Assembly: GCA_002424305.1 (NCBI GenBank) | Contig: DIQZ01000098.1 | Location: 1 to 20,864 of the forward strand | DNA: 20,864 nucleotides | Reading direction: 5' to 3' | Source: Firmicutes bacterium UBA5449 | Lineage (GTDB): Bacteria > Bacillota > SHA-98 > UBA4971 | Part shown: positions 6,701-15,445 of the stretch, piece after piece | Position numbering within the stretch: the stretch's first letter is position 1 | Layout: each line of letters opens with the position of its first letter | The notes under the pieces: model-generated | The model's database searches: none | What the model saw: the letters and a program-made list of their open reading frames with translations, nothing else | What the model was told of the DNA's origin: nothing | Translations under genes and position numbers: made by a program

Positions 6701-8960
6701 CGATATTTTGAGTGGGCTGAATCCTGTGCAGAGGCAAGCAGTTTGCCATACCGATGGGCCGCTGCTTATACTTGCAGGCGCAGGGAGTGGAAAAACCAGG
6801 GTCTTAACTCACAGAATCGCTCATCTCATAGCAGAGAAAGGTGTATTTCCCGGCAGTATCCTTGCAGTTACCTTTACGAATAAGGCTGCCCGTGAGATGC
6901 GTGAGCGTGTAGAAGGCCTTGTGGGACCATGGAGTAAGAGTATTTGGGTAAGTACTTTTCACGCGTTTTGCGCCAGAGTGCTAAGGCGTGATATAGACAA
7001 ACTCGGAATTTCCAAAGGATTTACCATCTTCGATTCATCTGATCAGAAATCCGCTATGAAGAAGGCTCTCAGCAGCCTTAACCTTGATGATCGAAGCTTT
7101 GCACCTGATGCAGTGTTAAACGAGATAAGCAGTGCAAAGAGCGAGCTTATTAGCCCTGAGAGTTTTTCACGCGAGGCTGATGGGTTTTGGAAAAGGACGG
7201 TTGCACGACTTTATCCGGTCTATCAAAAAATCCTTCGTGAGAACAATGCACTTGATTTTGACGATCTATTGGTGGAGACAGCAAGACTGTTTCGAGAATT
7301 CCCTGAGGTTCTCGACTACTACAGAAAACAGTTTAAGTATATTCTTGTTGATGAATACCAGGATACCAATAGAGCTCAGTATGAGCTTGTGCATGTCCTT
7401 GCTGAAGAGAGTCGAAACCTTTGTGTGTGCGGAGATCCGGACCAATCCATCTACGAATGGAGAGGCGCTGACATAAGAAACATCCTTGACTTTGAGCATG
7501 ATTACCCTGATGCTACAGTCATCAAGTTAGAGCAAAATTACCGCTCGACTCAGACTATCCTTGACATAGCGAATAGCGTAATATCCCGGAATCAGTCCAG
7601 AAAAGAGAAGGACTTATGGACAGAGAACGCAGAGGGGTCTCAAGCGACATGTTATGAAGCCTACAATGAGCGGGATGAAGCTTCATTTGTGGCAGGAGAA
7701 ATCGAAAGGGCTATGATAGGGCCGGATAGCCTCGGATACGCCGATTTTGTAGTGCTCTATCGCACAAATGCACAGTCACGCTTGTTTGAAGAGATTTTCA
7801 TGAGCCGTGGCATTCCGTATAAGGTTGTAGGCGGGCTTAAGTTCTATGAGAGAAAAGAGATCAAAGATGTCTTGTCATATCTTAGACTTCTTCTCAATCA
7901 CGATGACATGGTAAGCCTGAATCGTGTTGTAAATGTTCCGAAGCGCGGGGTAGGTGAGGCTACTCTCACAAAATATATGGATTATGCCAATGAAAATAAC
8001 CTTCACCTGCTCACTGCGTTCCAGGATGTCACTGCTGTTTCAGGGGTTCCTACCAAGACCAAGCAGGCTCTCATGGAGTTTGGTGAATTCATCCAATCAT
8101 TAGGTGCCAAGGTTCACGATCGACCTGTTACTGAGCTCCTCAGAAATCTCCTGGATCGTTCAGGATACGTAAAGGCTTTGGAAGAGGAGAACACAGTTGA
8201 AGCTATGTCCAGAGTGGACAACGTCAAAGAGCTTCTTTCTGTGACACGGGAGTATGACGCCAGGGATTCGGAAGGCCGCGGTGTTGCCGGATTTTTGGAG
8301 GAAGCTGCGCTCATAGCTGATGTGGATCTGTTTGATGAGGATCAGGAAGGAGTCACTTTGATGACTCTCCACTCTGTCAAGGGCTTGGAATTCCCCGCAG
8401 TGTTCCTGGTAGGTATGGAAGAAGGCCTTCTCCCTCACTCTCGGACGCTAATTGACGAAGCCGGGCTTGAAGAGGAGAGACGCCTTTGCTATGTGGGGAT
8501 CACCAGAGCCCGGAAGGTGTTATACTTCACCTTTGCCTCGCAGCGCATGCTATACGGGGAGATTATGATGTTTGCGCCTTCACGATTCCTTGAAGATGTG
8601 CCGAAGGAGCTTCTTACCGCAGCGAACAGGGTGGCGGACCATACGGTAGCAGGGCACAGCGTGTATGGAGCCGGTATGTCGAAGCCGGGCATGGCAAGGC
8701 CTGGTACTACGAGGTTTGTTGCACGTCCGTATGCCAAGACCATACCTGGCACGGAAAGGCCCTTGTTGGCTCGGAAGTCAGGTGGCGGTGAGATCGAGTC
8801 TTATCAGCCCGGCGACAAAGTAAGCTCACCTCACTGGGGTATCGGGACAGTCATAAGTTCAGAAGGTGAAGGAGATAAACTCATTGTATCAGTGGCATTC
8901 CCCGATCAGGGGATTAAGCGATTACTTGCTTCAATTGCTCCTATAGAGCGGGTTACCTGA
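6696..8960 (+). CDS. pcrA: ATP-dependent DNA helicase PcrA (UvrD/Rep, SF1A)
   Basis: A 754-residue 3'-5' helicase; the usual PcrA length is about 720-760. Motifs in order: Q motif LNPVQRQAV (8-16), Walker A AGAGSGKT (27-34), Ia AVTFTNKAAREMR, II ILVDEYQDTN (216-225), III CGDPDQSIYEWRGAD (245-259), IV QNYRST, V TLHSVKGLEFPAVFLVGME, VI EERRLCYVGITRARKVLY (near 591-608). The C-terminal 55 residues, with GDKVSSPHWGIGTV, form the Tudor-like domain that in PcrA/UvrD contacts RNA polymerase. Expected roles are nucleotide excision repair, clearing of blocked RNA polymerase and plasmid replication. GGAGGG precedes ATG 6696. It leads a cluster with ligA 33 bases downstream. Confidence 0.97.
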   Translation: MDDILSGLNPVQRQAVCHTDGPLLILAGAGSGKTRVLTHRIAHLIAEKGVFPGSILAVTFTNKAAREMRERVEGLVGPWSKSIWVSTFHAFCARVLRRDIDKLGISKGFTIFDSSDQKSAMKKALSSLNLDDRSFAPDAVLNEISSAKSELISPESFSREADGFWKRTVARLYPVYQKILRENNALDFDDLLVETARLFREFPEVLDYYRKQFKYILVDEYQDTNRAQYELVHVLAEESRNLCVCGDPDQSIYEWRGADIRNILDFEHDYPDATVIKLEQNYRSTQTILDIANSVISRNQSRKEKDLWTENAEGSQATCYEAYNERDEASFVAGEIERAMIGPDSLGYADFVVLYRTNAQSRLFEEIFMSRGIPYKVVGGLKFYERKEIKDVLSYLRLLLNHDDMVSLNRVVNVPKRGVGEATLTKYMDYANENNLHLLTAFQDVTAVSGVPTKTKQALMEFGEFIQSLGAKVHDRPVTELLRNLLDRSGYVKALEEENTVEAMSRVDNVKELLSVTREYDARDSEGRGVAGFLEEAALIADVDLFDEDQEGVTLMTLHSVKGLEFPAVFLVGMEEGLLPHSRTLIDEAGLEEERRLCYVGITRARKVLYFTFASQRMLYGEIMMFAPSRFLEDVPKELLTAANRVADHTVAGHSVYGAGMSKPGMARPGTTRFVARPYAKTIPGTERPLLARKSGGGEIESYQPGDKVSSPHWGIGTVISSEGEGDKLIVSVAFPDQGIKRLLASIAPIERVT

Positions 8961-8993
8961 CAGATTGCTGTGAACTATCAGGGAGGGGCAACT

Positions 8994-11024
8994 ATGAGCG
9001 ATTCTAAGCGGGTTGAAGAAAAACTGGCAAAACTTCGAGAGGAAATCGAGTACCACAACTACCGGTACTATGTTCTTGACGATCCTGTGATCTCTGATGT
9101 TGAGTTTGACAGGCTCATGAATGAACTCTTAAGCCTTGAAAACGAGCACCCTGACCTTGTTACGGAAGACTCGCCGACACAGCGAGTGGGAGCTGAGCCG
9201 GTTACAGCTTTTGAACAGGTCATTCACAGCTCTCCTATGATGAGTCTGGCCAACACTTACTCAATTGAGGAATTGAAGGCATTCGATATCAGGACAAGAA
9301 AGGCCCTCGAAGGAGAATCTGTTGAATACGTTGTTGAGTTGAAGATTGACGGGCTTGCCGTATCTCTTACTTATGAGAACGGATATTTCGCCAGAGGAGC
9401 AACAAGAGGGGATGGTACTGTCGGGGAAGACGTGACCCACAACTTAAAAACCATCCGTTCCATCCCTATGCGCCTTAGACATAGTCAGCAGGTAACAGCG
9501 GATATCCGAGGCGAGGTTTACATGGCAAGACGTGAGTTTATAAAGTTAAATGAAGAGCGTAGATTAAAAGGTGATGCGCTGTTTGCCAACCCGAGAAATG
9601 CAGCAGCAGGCTCGCTAAGGCAGATGGATCCAAGAATTACAGCTACTCGGCCATTAGACATATTTCTATACGGTATAGGTGATGTCAGCGGGGTTGCCTT
9701 GAATACCCAGATAGACGCCTTAAATTTCCTGAGGGAATCCGGTTTTCGAGTAAACCCCAATGTGAAGTCATGTCAAAATATTGATGAAGTTATGGGTTTT
9801 GTTGAAACCTGGAGTGAAAAACGGGAAGAGCTGGACTACGATATTGACGGTGTAGTCGTGAAGGTGAATTCCCTGAAACAGCAGGACAGGCTTGGTGCCA
9901 CTGCAAGAACACCACGTTGGTCAGTGGCTTATAAATTCCCTGCAAAGCAAGGGACAACTATTGTGAAAGATATCATTATTCAAGTGGGAAGAACCGGCAC
10001 TCTTACACCTGTCGCTTTGCTTGAACCTGTTGAACTGGCTGGATCCACTGTAAGCAGGGCCAGCCTACATAACGATGACATTATCAGATCAAAGGATATC
10101 CGTATAGGTGACACAGTTGTTGTGGAAAAGGGCGGGGACATTATTCCTGACGTTGTCAAGGTTATTACTGAGAAGAGGACCGGATGTGAGCGAGAGTTTG
10201 CGATGCCTGCGAAATGTCCGGAATGCGGCAGTGATGTGGTAAGGACAGAAGGGGAGGTTGCGTCTCGCTGCACGGGAGAGGCATGTCCTGCGCAAATCCG
10301 TGAGGGGATTGTCTTCTTTGCTTCAAGGGACGCCATGGATATTGAGGGAATGGGACCTCAGGTCGTATCTCAGTTGATTGCTGCAGGACTCATAAAAGGT
10401 TTTGACGACATTTATTCACTTAGGTTTGAAGACCTTGTTAACCTGGAACGTATGGGCGAAAAATCCGCCCGGAATTTGCTGGATGCTATTGAAAAATCCA
10501 AGATGCGTCCCATTCACAGATTGATAAATGCTTTGGGAGTTCGCCATGTAGGAGAGCGGACAGCCCGTGACCTGGCAATATATTTTGGTTCCATGGATAA
10601 GTTGTCCAAAGCCACATATGATCAGCTTATGAATATCCCCGAAGTTGGTCCGAAGGTCGCAGAGAGTGTTGTTAAGTTCTTTGGGAATCCCAAAACCTTA
10701 GAGATGCTTCGAAGGCTACAAGGCGAAGGTGTTAATATGGTGGAGGAAGAAAGAACCCTCTCATCTGAGAGTGTAGGCAAGTTCACAGAGAAAACCGTGG
10801 TCTTTACCGGCTCACTTGAGAAATTCACAAGAAAAGAAGCGGAAGACGCAATTCTCGCTTCCGGCGGAAAGACCTCCGGGAGTGTCAGCAAGAACACTGA
10901 CTACCTGGTAGTTGGTAAGGACCCCGGCTCCAAGTACAATAAGGCAAGATCCCTTGGAGTCCCTATCCTTACTGAGGAAGAGTTTCAAGTGTTGCTTAGG
11001 GGGATGAAACATGAAAATCACTAA
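8994..11024 (+). CDS. ligA: NAD-dependent DNA ligase LigA
   Basis: A 676-residue protein of standard LigA length, sealing nicks in replication and repair with NAD as AMP donor. Order of domains: Ia with HNYRYYVLDDPVISDVEFD (21-39), which binds NMN; adenylation domain with LKIDG (Lys117 takes AMP); OB fold; Zn finger with Cys408, 411, 426 and 431; helix-hairpin-helix repeats; BRCT domain at about 600-670 (KTVVFTGSL, ILASGGKTSGSVSKNTDYLV). The frame is open from 8970 (GTG), but ATG 8994 follows GGGAGGGG at 8981-8988 and matches the family's start. The 3' end overlaps gatC by 14 bases. Confidence 0.97.
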   Translation: MSDSKRVEEKLAKLREEIEYHNYRYYVLDDPVISDVEFDRLMNELLSLENEHPDLVTEDSPTQRVGAEPVTAFEQVIHSSPMMSLANTYSIEELKAFDIRTRKALEGESVEYVVELKIDGLAVSLTYENGYFARGATRGDGTVGEDVTHNLKTIRSIPMRLRHSQQVTADIRGEVYMARREFIKLNEERRLKGDALFANPRNAAAGSLRQMDPRITATRPLDIFLYGIGDVSGVALNTQIDALNFLRESGFRVNPNVKSCQNIDEVMGFVETWSEKREELDYDIDGVVVKVNSLKQQDRLGATARTPRWSVAYKFPAKQGTTIVKDIIIQVGRTGTLTPVALLEPVELAGSTVSRASLHNDDIIRSKDIRIGDTVVVEKGGDIIPDVVKVITEKRTGCEREFAMPAKCPECGSDVVRTEGEVASRCTGEACPAQIREGIVFFASRDAMDIEGMGPQVVSQLIAAGLIKGFDDIYSLRFEDLVNLERMGEKSARNLLDAIEKSKMRPIHRLINALGVRHVGERTARDLAIYFGSMDKLSKATYDQLMNIPEVGPKVAESVVKFFGNPKTLEMLRRLQGEGVNMVEEERTLSSESVGKFTEKTVVFTGSLEKFTRKEAEDAILASGGKTSGSVSKNTDYLVVGKDPGSKYNKARSLGVPILTEEEFQVLLRGMKHENH

Positions 11025-11304
11025 GGAAGATGTAGCGCGTATATCAGTCCTTGCCAGGCTTGAACTTGACGAGGACAGTCAATCTCAATTTGTGGAGCAA
11101 TTGTCAGGGATTCTAAAGGTTATTAATGCGCTGGATGAGTTGGATACGTCCGGCATGAATCAGACGATATCCCCGGCCGGGCTCACTAATGTTCTTAGAG
11201 AAGACATCGCCCTGCCATCCATAGCTCCGGAAGAAGCTCTGTCAAATGCGCCGGATAGGGAAGGGGCTTTCTTTAAGGTGCCGAGAATCCTGGATGTAGA
11301 CTGA
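11011..11304 (+). CDS. gatC: Asp-tRNA(Asn)/Glu-tRNA(Gln) amidotransferase subunit C
   Basis: A 97-residue protein, the usual length. GatC wraps around GatA and GatB and stabilises the GatCAB complex that amidates Glu-tRNA(Gln) (and Asp-tRNA(Asn)) in bacteria that lack the direct synthetase. Family features: ITKEDVARISVLARLELDED at the N-terminus and the C-terminal EGAFFKVPRILD. ATG 11011 lies inside ligA and has AGGGGG before it, so translation is probably coupled to ligA. Confidence 0.96.
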   Translation: MKITKEDVARISVLARLELDEDSQSQFVEQLSGILKVINALDELDTSGMNQTISPAGLTNVLREDIALPSIAPEEALSNAPDREGAFFKVPRILDVD

Positions 11305-11339
11305 CGAAGAGGCTGTTACGAGATAGGAGGGGGACACGA

Positions 11340-12842
11340 TTGAGACTCAATGAACTCAAAGCCCATGAACTTCTACCCATGATAAGCAGGCAAGAAGTCA
11401 CTGTGGAAGAGGCTGTTACTTGCGTGCTTGATAGGATATCAGCGATAGATGGAACTATTCAAGCATATATTACTGTCACCTGTGAACACGCTCTGAGAAA
11501 AGCCAGGGAGGCTGATGCGAGACTGGCTAAGGGGGAACCTGCAAGGCCTTTGGAGGGGCTATCTGTTGCCGTAAAGGACAATATCTCGACGAAGGGCATT
11601 AGAACTACAGCTGCATCCAAGTACTTAGAAGATTTCATACCTCCTTATGACGCCACTGTCATTCAGCACCTGGAGGATGCGGGTGCAATCATAATAGGAA
11701 AGACAAACATGGACGAATTTGCTATGGGATCCTCCACAGAGAATTCCGCCATGTTCCCTACGAGAAACCCCTGGAATCCCAAGAGAGTCCCCGGGGGATC
11801 CAGCGGAGGCAGCGCTGCTGCTGTCATATCAGATGAAGCTGTCATAGCGCTAGGCTCTGACACCGGTGGGTCAATTCGTCAACCTGCATCCTTTTGCGGT
11901 ATCGTAGGCCTGAAACCAAGTTACGGCTTAGTGTCAAGACATGGGTTAATCGGGTATGCATCGTCCATGGATCAGATTGGCCCTATGACTAAAGATGTTA
12001 GGGATTGCGCACTTGTTCTCAGTGCAATCGCAGGACACGATCCAAAGGATTCCCAGTCCTATCCCGGAGAGTTGCCTGACTATACTGAGTATCTGATTCC
12101 TGATATCACCGGAATCACAGTGGGCGTTCCCAAGGAGTTCCTGGATGAAGGACTCTCTCAGGCGGTAAGGGACGCATTTACGGAGGCCTTGGAGAAGCTT
12201 GAAGCATTGGGCGTGACAATCAAAGATGTCTCGTTACCACATGCGAGACATGCTCTTGCCGCTTATTATGTCATATCTTCCGCTGAAGCCGGCTCAAACT
12301 TAGCCAGATTGGACGGGGTACGATATGGAGTTCGCACCTGCGCGAGTGAAGATTTTGCATCAATGATGGCAAAATCCAGGGGTGAAGGGTTTGGGCCTGA
12401 AGTAAAACGCAGGATAGTCCTGGGGACCTACGTTCTGTCAGCGGAAAACCATGACAAGTATTTTAACGAAGCTCTTAGAGTCCGTTCGCTTATTGCAAGG
12501 GATTTCCAGGAGGTCTTTGAGACGTGTGATTGTCTTGTAGGTCCTACGTCTCCGACTGTGGCGTTTGAGGCAGGGGAGAAAACCAGAGATCCGCTGGCGA
12601 TGTATCTTTCTGATGTATATACTGTTCCCCCTAACTTGGCGGGAATTCCGGGGATGTCTGTCCCATGTGGGTTTGATAAGGAAGGCATGCCTGTGGGTCT
12701 TCAGATTATGGGCAGACAATATGATGAGGCGACTCTGCTGCAGGTCGCATATGCTTTCGAGCAGGCTACGGATTTCCACGTGAGAAGGCCGGAAGCCGAG
12801 CCAAACGCCTATGAGTTAGCCGGGGGTGAGAGAAGTGTTTGA
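11340..12842 (+). CDS. gatA: Asp-tRNA(Asn)/Glu-tRNA(Gln) amidotransferase subunit A
   Basis: A 500-residue amidase-signature enzyme that releases ammonia from glutamine for GatB. The catalytic triad is visible: Lys79 (VAVKDN), cis-Ser154 (GGSSGGS) and nucleophile Ser178 (DTGGSIRQP), the same numbering I recall for Staphylococcus aureus GatA. The start codon is TTG 11340, with an excellent AGGAGGGGG at 11326-11334; no better ATG or GTG lies nearby. It follows gatC after 35 bases and its stop overlaps gatB. Confidence 0.97.
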   Translation: MRLNELKAHELLPMISRQEVTVEEAVTCVLDRISAIDGTIQAYITVTCEHALRKAREADARLAKGEPARPLEGLSVAVKDNISTKGIRTTAASKYLEDFIPPYDATVIQHLEDAGAIIIGKTNMDEFAMGSSTENSAMFPTRNPWNPKRVPGGSSGGSAAAVISDEAVIALGSDTGGSIRQPASFCGIVGLKPSYGLVSRHGLIGYASSMDQIGPMTKDVRDCALVLSAIAGHDPKDSQSYPGELPDYTEYLIPDITGITVGVPKEFLDEGLSQAVRDAFTEALEKLEALGVTIKDVSLPHARHALAAYYVISSAEAGSNLARLDGVRYGVRTCASEDFASMMAKSRGEGFGPEVKRRIVLGTYVLSAENHDKYFNEALRVRSLIARDFQEVFETCDCLVGPTSPTVAFEAGEKTRDPLAMYLSDVYTVPPNLAGIPGMSVPCGFDKEGMPVGLQIMGRQYDEATLLQVAYAFEQATDFHVRRPEAEPNAYELAGGERSV

Positions 12843-14274
12843 GCCTGTAATAGGAATAGAAGTCCACGCGCAACTCAAAACTGAATCAAAGATGTTTTGC
12901 TCTTGTTCAACGAATTTCGATGCTTCCCCTAATTCAAATACATGCCCCATTTGCCTGGGGTTTCCCGGAGCTTTGCCGGTTTTGAACAAGAAAGCTCTTG
13001 AATACGGAATCAAGACAGCGCTGGCTTTTAACTGCGATATCACGGAGTGTTCCAGATTTGACCGAAAGAATTATTTCTACCCTGATATTCCCAAGAACTA
13101 TCAGATAACTCAAGACGCTTTTCCTGTTGGGCTAAACGGGTACGTGGACATTCCGCTTGACAATGACGTTCGTAGGATACGTATTAAGCGAGTGCATCTT
13201 GAGGAAGATGCGGGGAAATCCATTCACGAGGGAGGCACTATCACAGACGCAGCATTTTCCCTGGAAGACTACAATCGTGCCGGGGTGCCCCTTTTGGAAA
13301 TTGTGAGTGAGCCTGATATCAGATCCCCGAGAGAAGCATATGAGTATCTTTGTATGCTAAGACGCACATTGCTTTATCTCGGTGTATCTGACTGCAAGAT
13401 GGAAGAAGGCTCCCTGCGGTGTGATGTCAACATCTCAATAAGACCGAAGGGAGCAGACAAGTTCTGGACTCAAGTGGAGCTCAAAAACTTGAATTCTTTT
13501 AGGGCTGTTGAGAGGAGCCTTGACTATGAAGTTCGGCGTCAATCCCAGGTGGTGGCAGCAGGCGAAGAAGTGATTCGGGAGACCAGACACTGGGATGAGG
13601 CAGGTCAAGCTACCGTATCTATGAGACGGAAAGAGACTGCGGAAGATTATCGATACTTTCCCGAGCCGGATCTTCCGCCACTTAACATTACCGGCTCCCG
13701 GGTTGAAGAGATTAAGGCAACCCTTCCTGAACTTCCGGGAGCACGACGCGAGCGCTTCATGCGTGATTATGAGCTTCCCGAATATGACGCGTCTCTCTTA
13801 ACTGATACACAAGAACTGGCTGACTATTTTGAGGAGGCTGTGCGAGAATACGGCCAGGCAAAGACCGTGAGCAATTGGGTCATGGGGGAGTTTTCGAGAC
13901 TTATGAATGCAACCGGTATAGGGATCGAATCAGTGAAAGTTGCACCAAGTGACCTTGCTGCTATGCTAAAGATGATAGATAAAGGGACCATAAGCGGAAA
14001 GATTGCAAAAACTGTCTTTGAAGAGATGTTCACCGAAGGTAAGTCCCCTGAGGTAATAGTCAAGGAAAAAGGGCTTGTACAAATAGCTGATGAGGAAGAA
14101 CTCATAAGAATTGTTGATCGGGTAATAGAGGAGAACGGAGAAGTGGCTGACCAGGTTAGAGCAGGGAAAGATAAGGCTATCGGGTTCCTTGTGGGACAGG
14201 TTATGAAAATGACAAAGGGACGAGCGAATCCCCAGATGGTAAATGAGCTCCTTCGTGGGCGCTTGATTAACTGA
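12835..14274 (+). CDS. gatB: Asp-tRNA(Asn)/Glu-tRNA(Gln) amidotransferase subunit B
   Basis: About 479 residues; GatB phosphorylates the misacylated Glu-tRNA(Gln) and receives ammonia from GatA. Seen: the N-terminal VIGIEVHAQL, the Cys pairs CSC and CPIC of the Zn site, HLEEDAGKSIHEG, ELKNLNSFRAVERSLDYE, YFPEPDLPP, and the C-terminal YqeY-like tRNA-binding tail ending GRANPQMVNELLRGRL. GTG 12835 is preferred to the in-frame GTG 12826 because GGGGGTGA at 12822-12829 is then a properly spaced ribosome binding site. The gene overlaps gatA by 8 bases. The period-28 repeat that follows seems to begin within its last codons. Confidence 0.96.
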   Translation: MFEPVIGIEVHAQLKTESKMFCSCSTNFDASPNSNTCPICLGFPGALPVLNKKALEYGIKTALAFNCDITECSRFDRKNYFYPDIPKNYQITQDAFPVGLNGYVDIPLDNDVRRIRIKRVHLEEDAGKSIHEGGTITDAAFSLEDYNRAGVPLLEIVSEPDIRSPREAYEYLCMLRRTLLYLGVSDCKMEEGSLRCDVNISIRPKGADKFWTQVELKNLNSFRAVERSLDYEVRRQSQVVAAGEEVIRETRHWDEAGQATVSMRRKETAEDYRYFPEPDLPPLNITGSRVEEIKATLPELPGARRERFMRDYELPEYDASLLTDTQELADYFEEAVREYGQAKTVSNWVMGEFSRLMNATGIGIESVKVAPSDLAAMLKMIDKGTISGKIAKTVFEEMFTEGKSPEVIVKEKGLVQIADEEELIRIVDRVIEENGEVADQVRAGKDKAIGFLVGQVMKMTKGRANPQMVNELLRGRLIN

Positions 14275-14290
14275 GAACGTAGCTGGACGC

Positions 14291-14402
14291 TCAACTAACA
14301 CGAGACTTTGCTGTAAATTCAACTTGCGCGAGGCTTTGTTGTACACTCAATTAACATTCGGTTTTGCTGCGCGTTCAAGTAACACGACACTTAATTACAT
14401 GC
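14291..14402. repeat. Four tandem, degenerate 28-bp repeats after gatB
   Basis: Units begin with TCAA at 14291, 14319, 14347 and 14375, exactly 28 bases apart. Unit 2 agrees with unit 1 at about 21 of 28 positions; units 3 and 4 agree at about 18. A weaker unit can be placed at 14263, overlapping the gatB stop codon. No hairpin plus T-run was seen, so it is not an ordinary terminator. The 198-base gap (14275-14472) holds no gene; any eamA promoter would have to lie in or just after the repeats. Confidence 0.7.
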
Positions 14403-14472
14403 TTATTTGATTGAAGACATCATGGCACGTCAAGACAACTAATATGCAGTTGCAACTGGGAAGAAGGGTGGG

Positions 14473-15402
14473 GTGGGGGTGGCAGTCGATACCAATGATC
14501 ATGCAAGAAAGCAGAAGTTTTCGCACCAAGCCTCCCATCAACGCTGGATTGCTGACGGGCTACTCCTTTTGATCACAGTTATCTGGGGCACTACATTTGT
14601 CATAGTGAAAAACCTCATAGTGAGAGTAGATCCTATTGCCTTGATAGGATTGAGGTTCCTTGTGGCTTCTCTGGCTGTGACCATAGTTTTAGCGCCAAGA
14701 ATCCGGGCGATGGCAAAAAGGACTGTAAGTGCAGGCATAATAATTGGACTCATTCTCTTTGCAGGCTATGTATTCCAGACTATCGCACTTGAGTATACTA
14801 CTGCGTCAAAGTGTGGTTTTATCACGGGCTTATCGGTAGTCCTAGTCCCTGTTTTTTCTGCGTTCATCCTAAAGAAATCACCGGATCTTCCTTCCATTGT
14901 CGGCGTGGGGTTCGCAACTGTAGGTTTGGGCCTCCTTAGCCTCAATTTCTCTGAAGCGACTTTGCTACAGACAGGGGATTTCCTATCTCTGATAGGTGCC
15001 ATTGCTTTTGGCCTTCACATAGTAGCGGTGGGAAAGGCCGCACCTTTGCATGACGTGAGGATACTAGTGATTATGCAGCTCTGGACTGTAGCTATTGCGT
15101 CCTTTGTTACGCTGGGTCTGCGAGTATTTGTGTTGGGGCATACGATACTCATGGCCCCTGGTAGCAGGGAGCTTCTAGGCATTGGATTCCTTGGAATTCT
15201 TGCTACTGCCGTGACCTTGTTCGTGCAGAATATCGCTCAGAAATTCACAAGTCCGACGCATGTGGCAATCATATTTGCCACAGAACCGGTGTTTGCCGGC
15301 ATTTTCGGTTGGTGGATTCTAGGAGAGACCTTCACAAGGCCACAATTGGCCGGTGCAGCACTGATAGTTGTAGGCATGCTTGTGGCTGAGATGATGAGCT
15401 AG
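14473..15402 (+). CDS. EamA-family (DMT superfamily) transporter
   Basis: About 309 residues with two EamA repeats (roughly residues 28-160 and 170-308) and about ten hydrophobic segments. Diagnostic stretches are VIWGTTFVIVKN with a later GLRFLVASLAV in the first repeat, and ATEPVFAGIFGWWILGETFT in the second. These proteins usually export amino acids or other small metabolites; the substrate cannot be read here. A polar N-terminal extension of about 25 residues precedes the first membrane segment. GTG 14473 and in-frame GTG 14479 are both possible; AAGAAGGG at 14461-14468 fits 14479 slightly better. The start lies in a G-rich run. It is 43 bases from the end of the convergent kinase gene, and no clear terminator is seen between them. 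Confidence 0.88.
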   Translation: MGVAVDTNDHARKQKFSHQASHQRWIADGLLLLITVIWGTTFVIVKNLIVRVDPIALIGLRFLVASLAVTIVLAPRIRAMAKRTVSAGIIIGLILFAGYVFQTIALEYTTASKCGFITGLSVVLVPVFSAFILKKSPDLPSIVGVGFATVGLGLLSLNFSEATLLQTGDFLSLIGAIAFGLHIVAVGKAAPLHDVRILVIMQLWTVAIASFVTLGLRVFVLGHTILMAPGSRELLGIGFLGILATAVTLFVQNIAQKFTSPTHVAIIFATEPVFAGIFGWWILGETFTRPQLAGAALIVVGMLVAEMMS

Positions 15403-15445
15403 GGCTATCCTGTGCCAGAGTTGTCCTGAGTTGGTGTTATCGCGA

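Noticed and set aside
6502..6711. 69-codon open frame between the DegT gene and pcrA
   Set aside because: It has no ribosome binding site, lies in the divergent promoter region, overlaps the pcrA start in another frame and resembles no known family.
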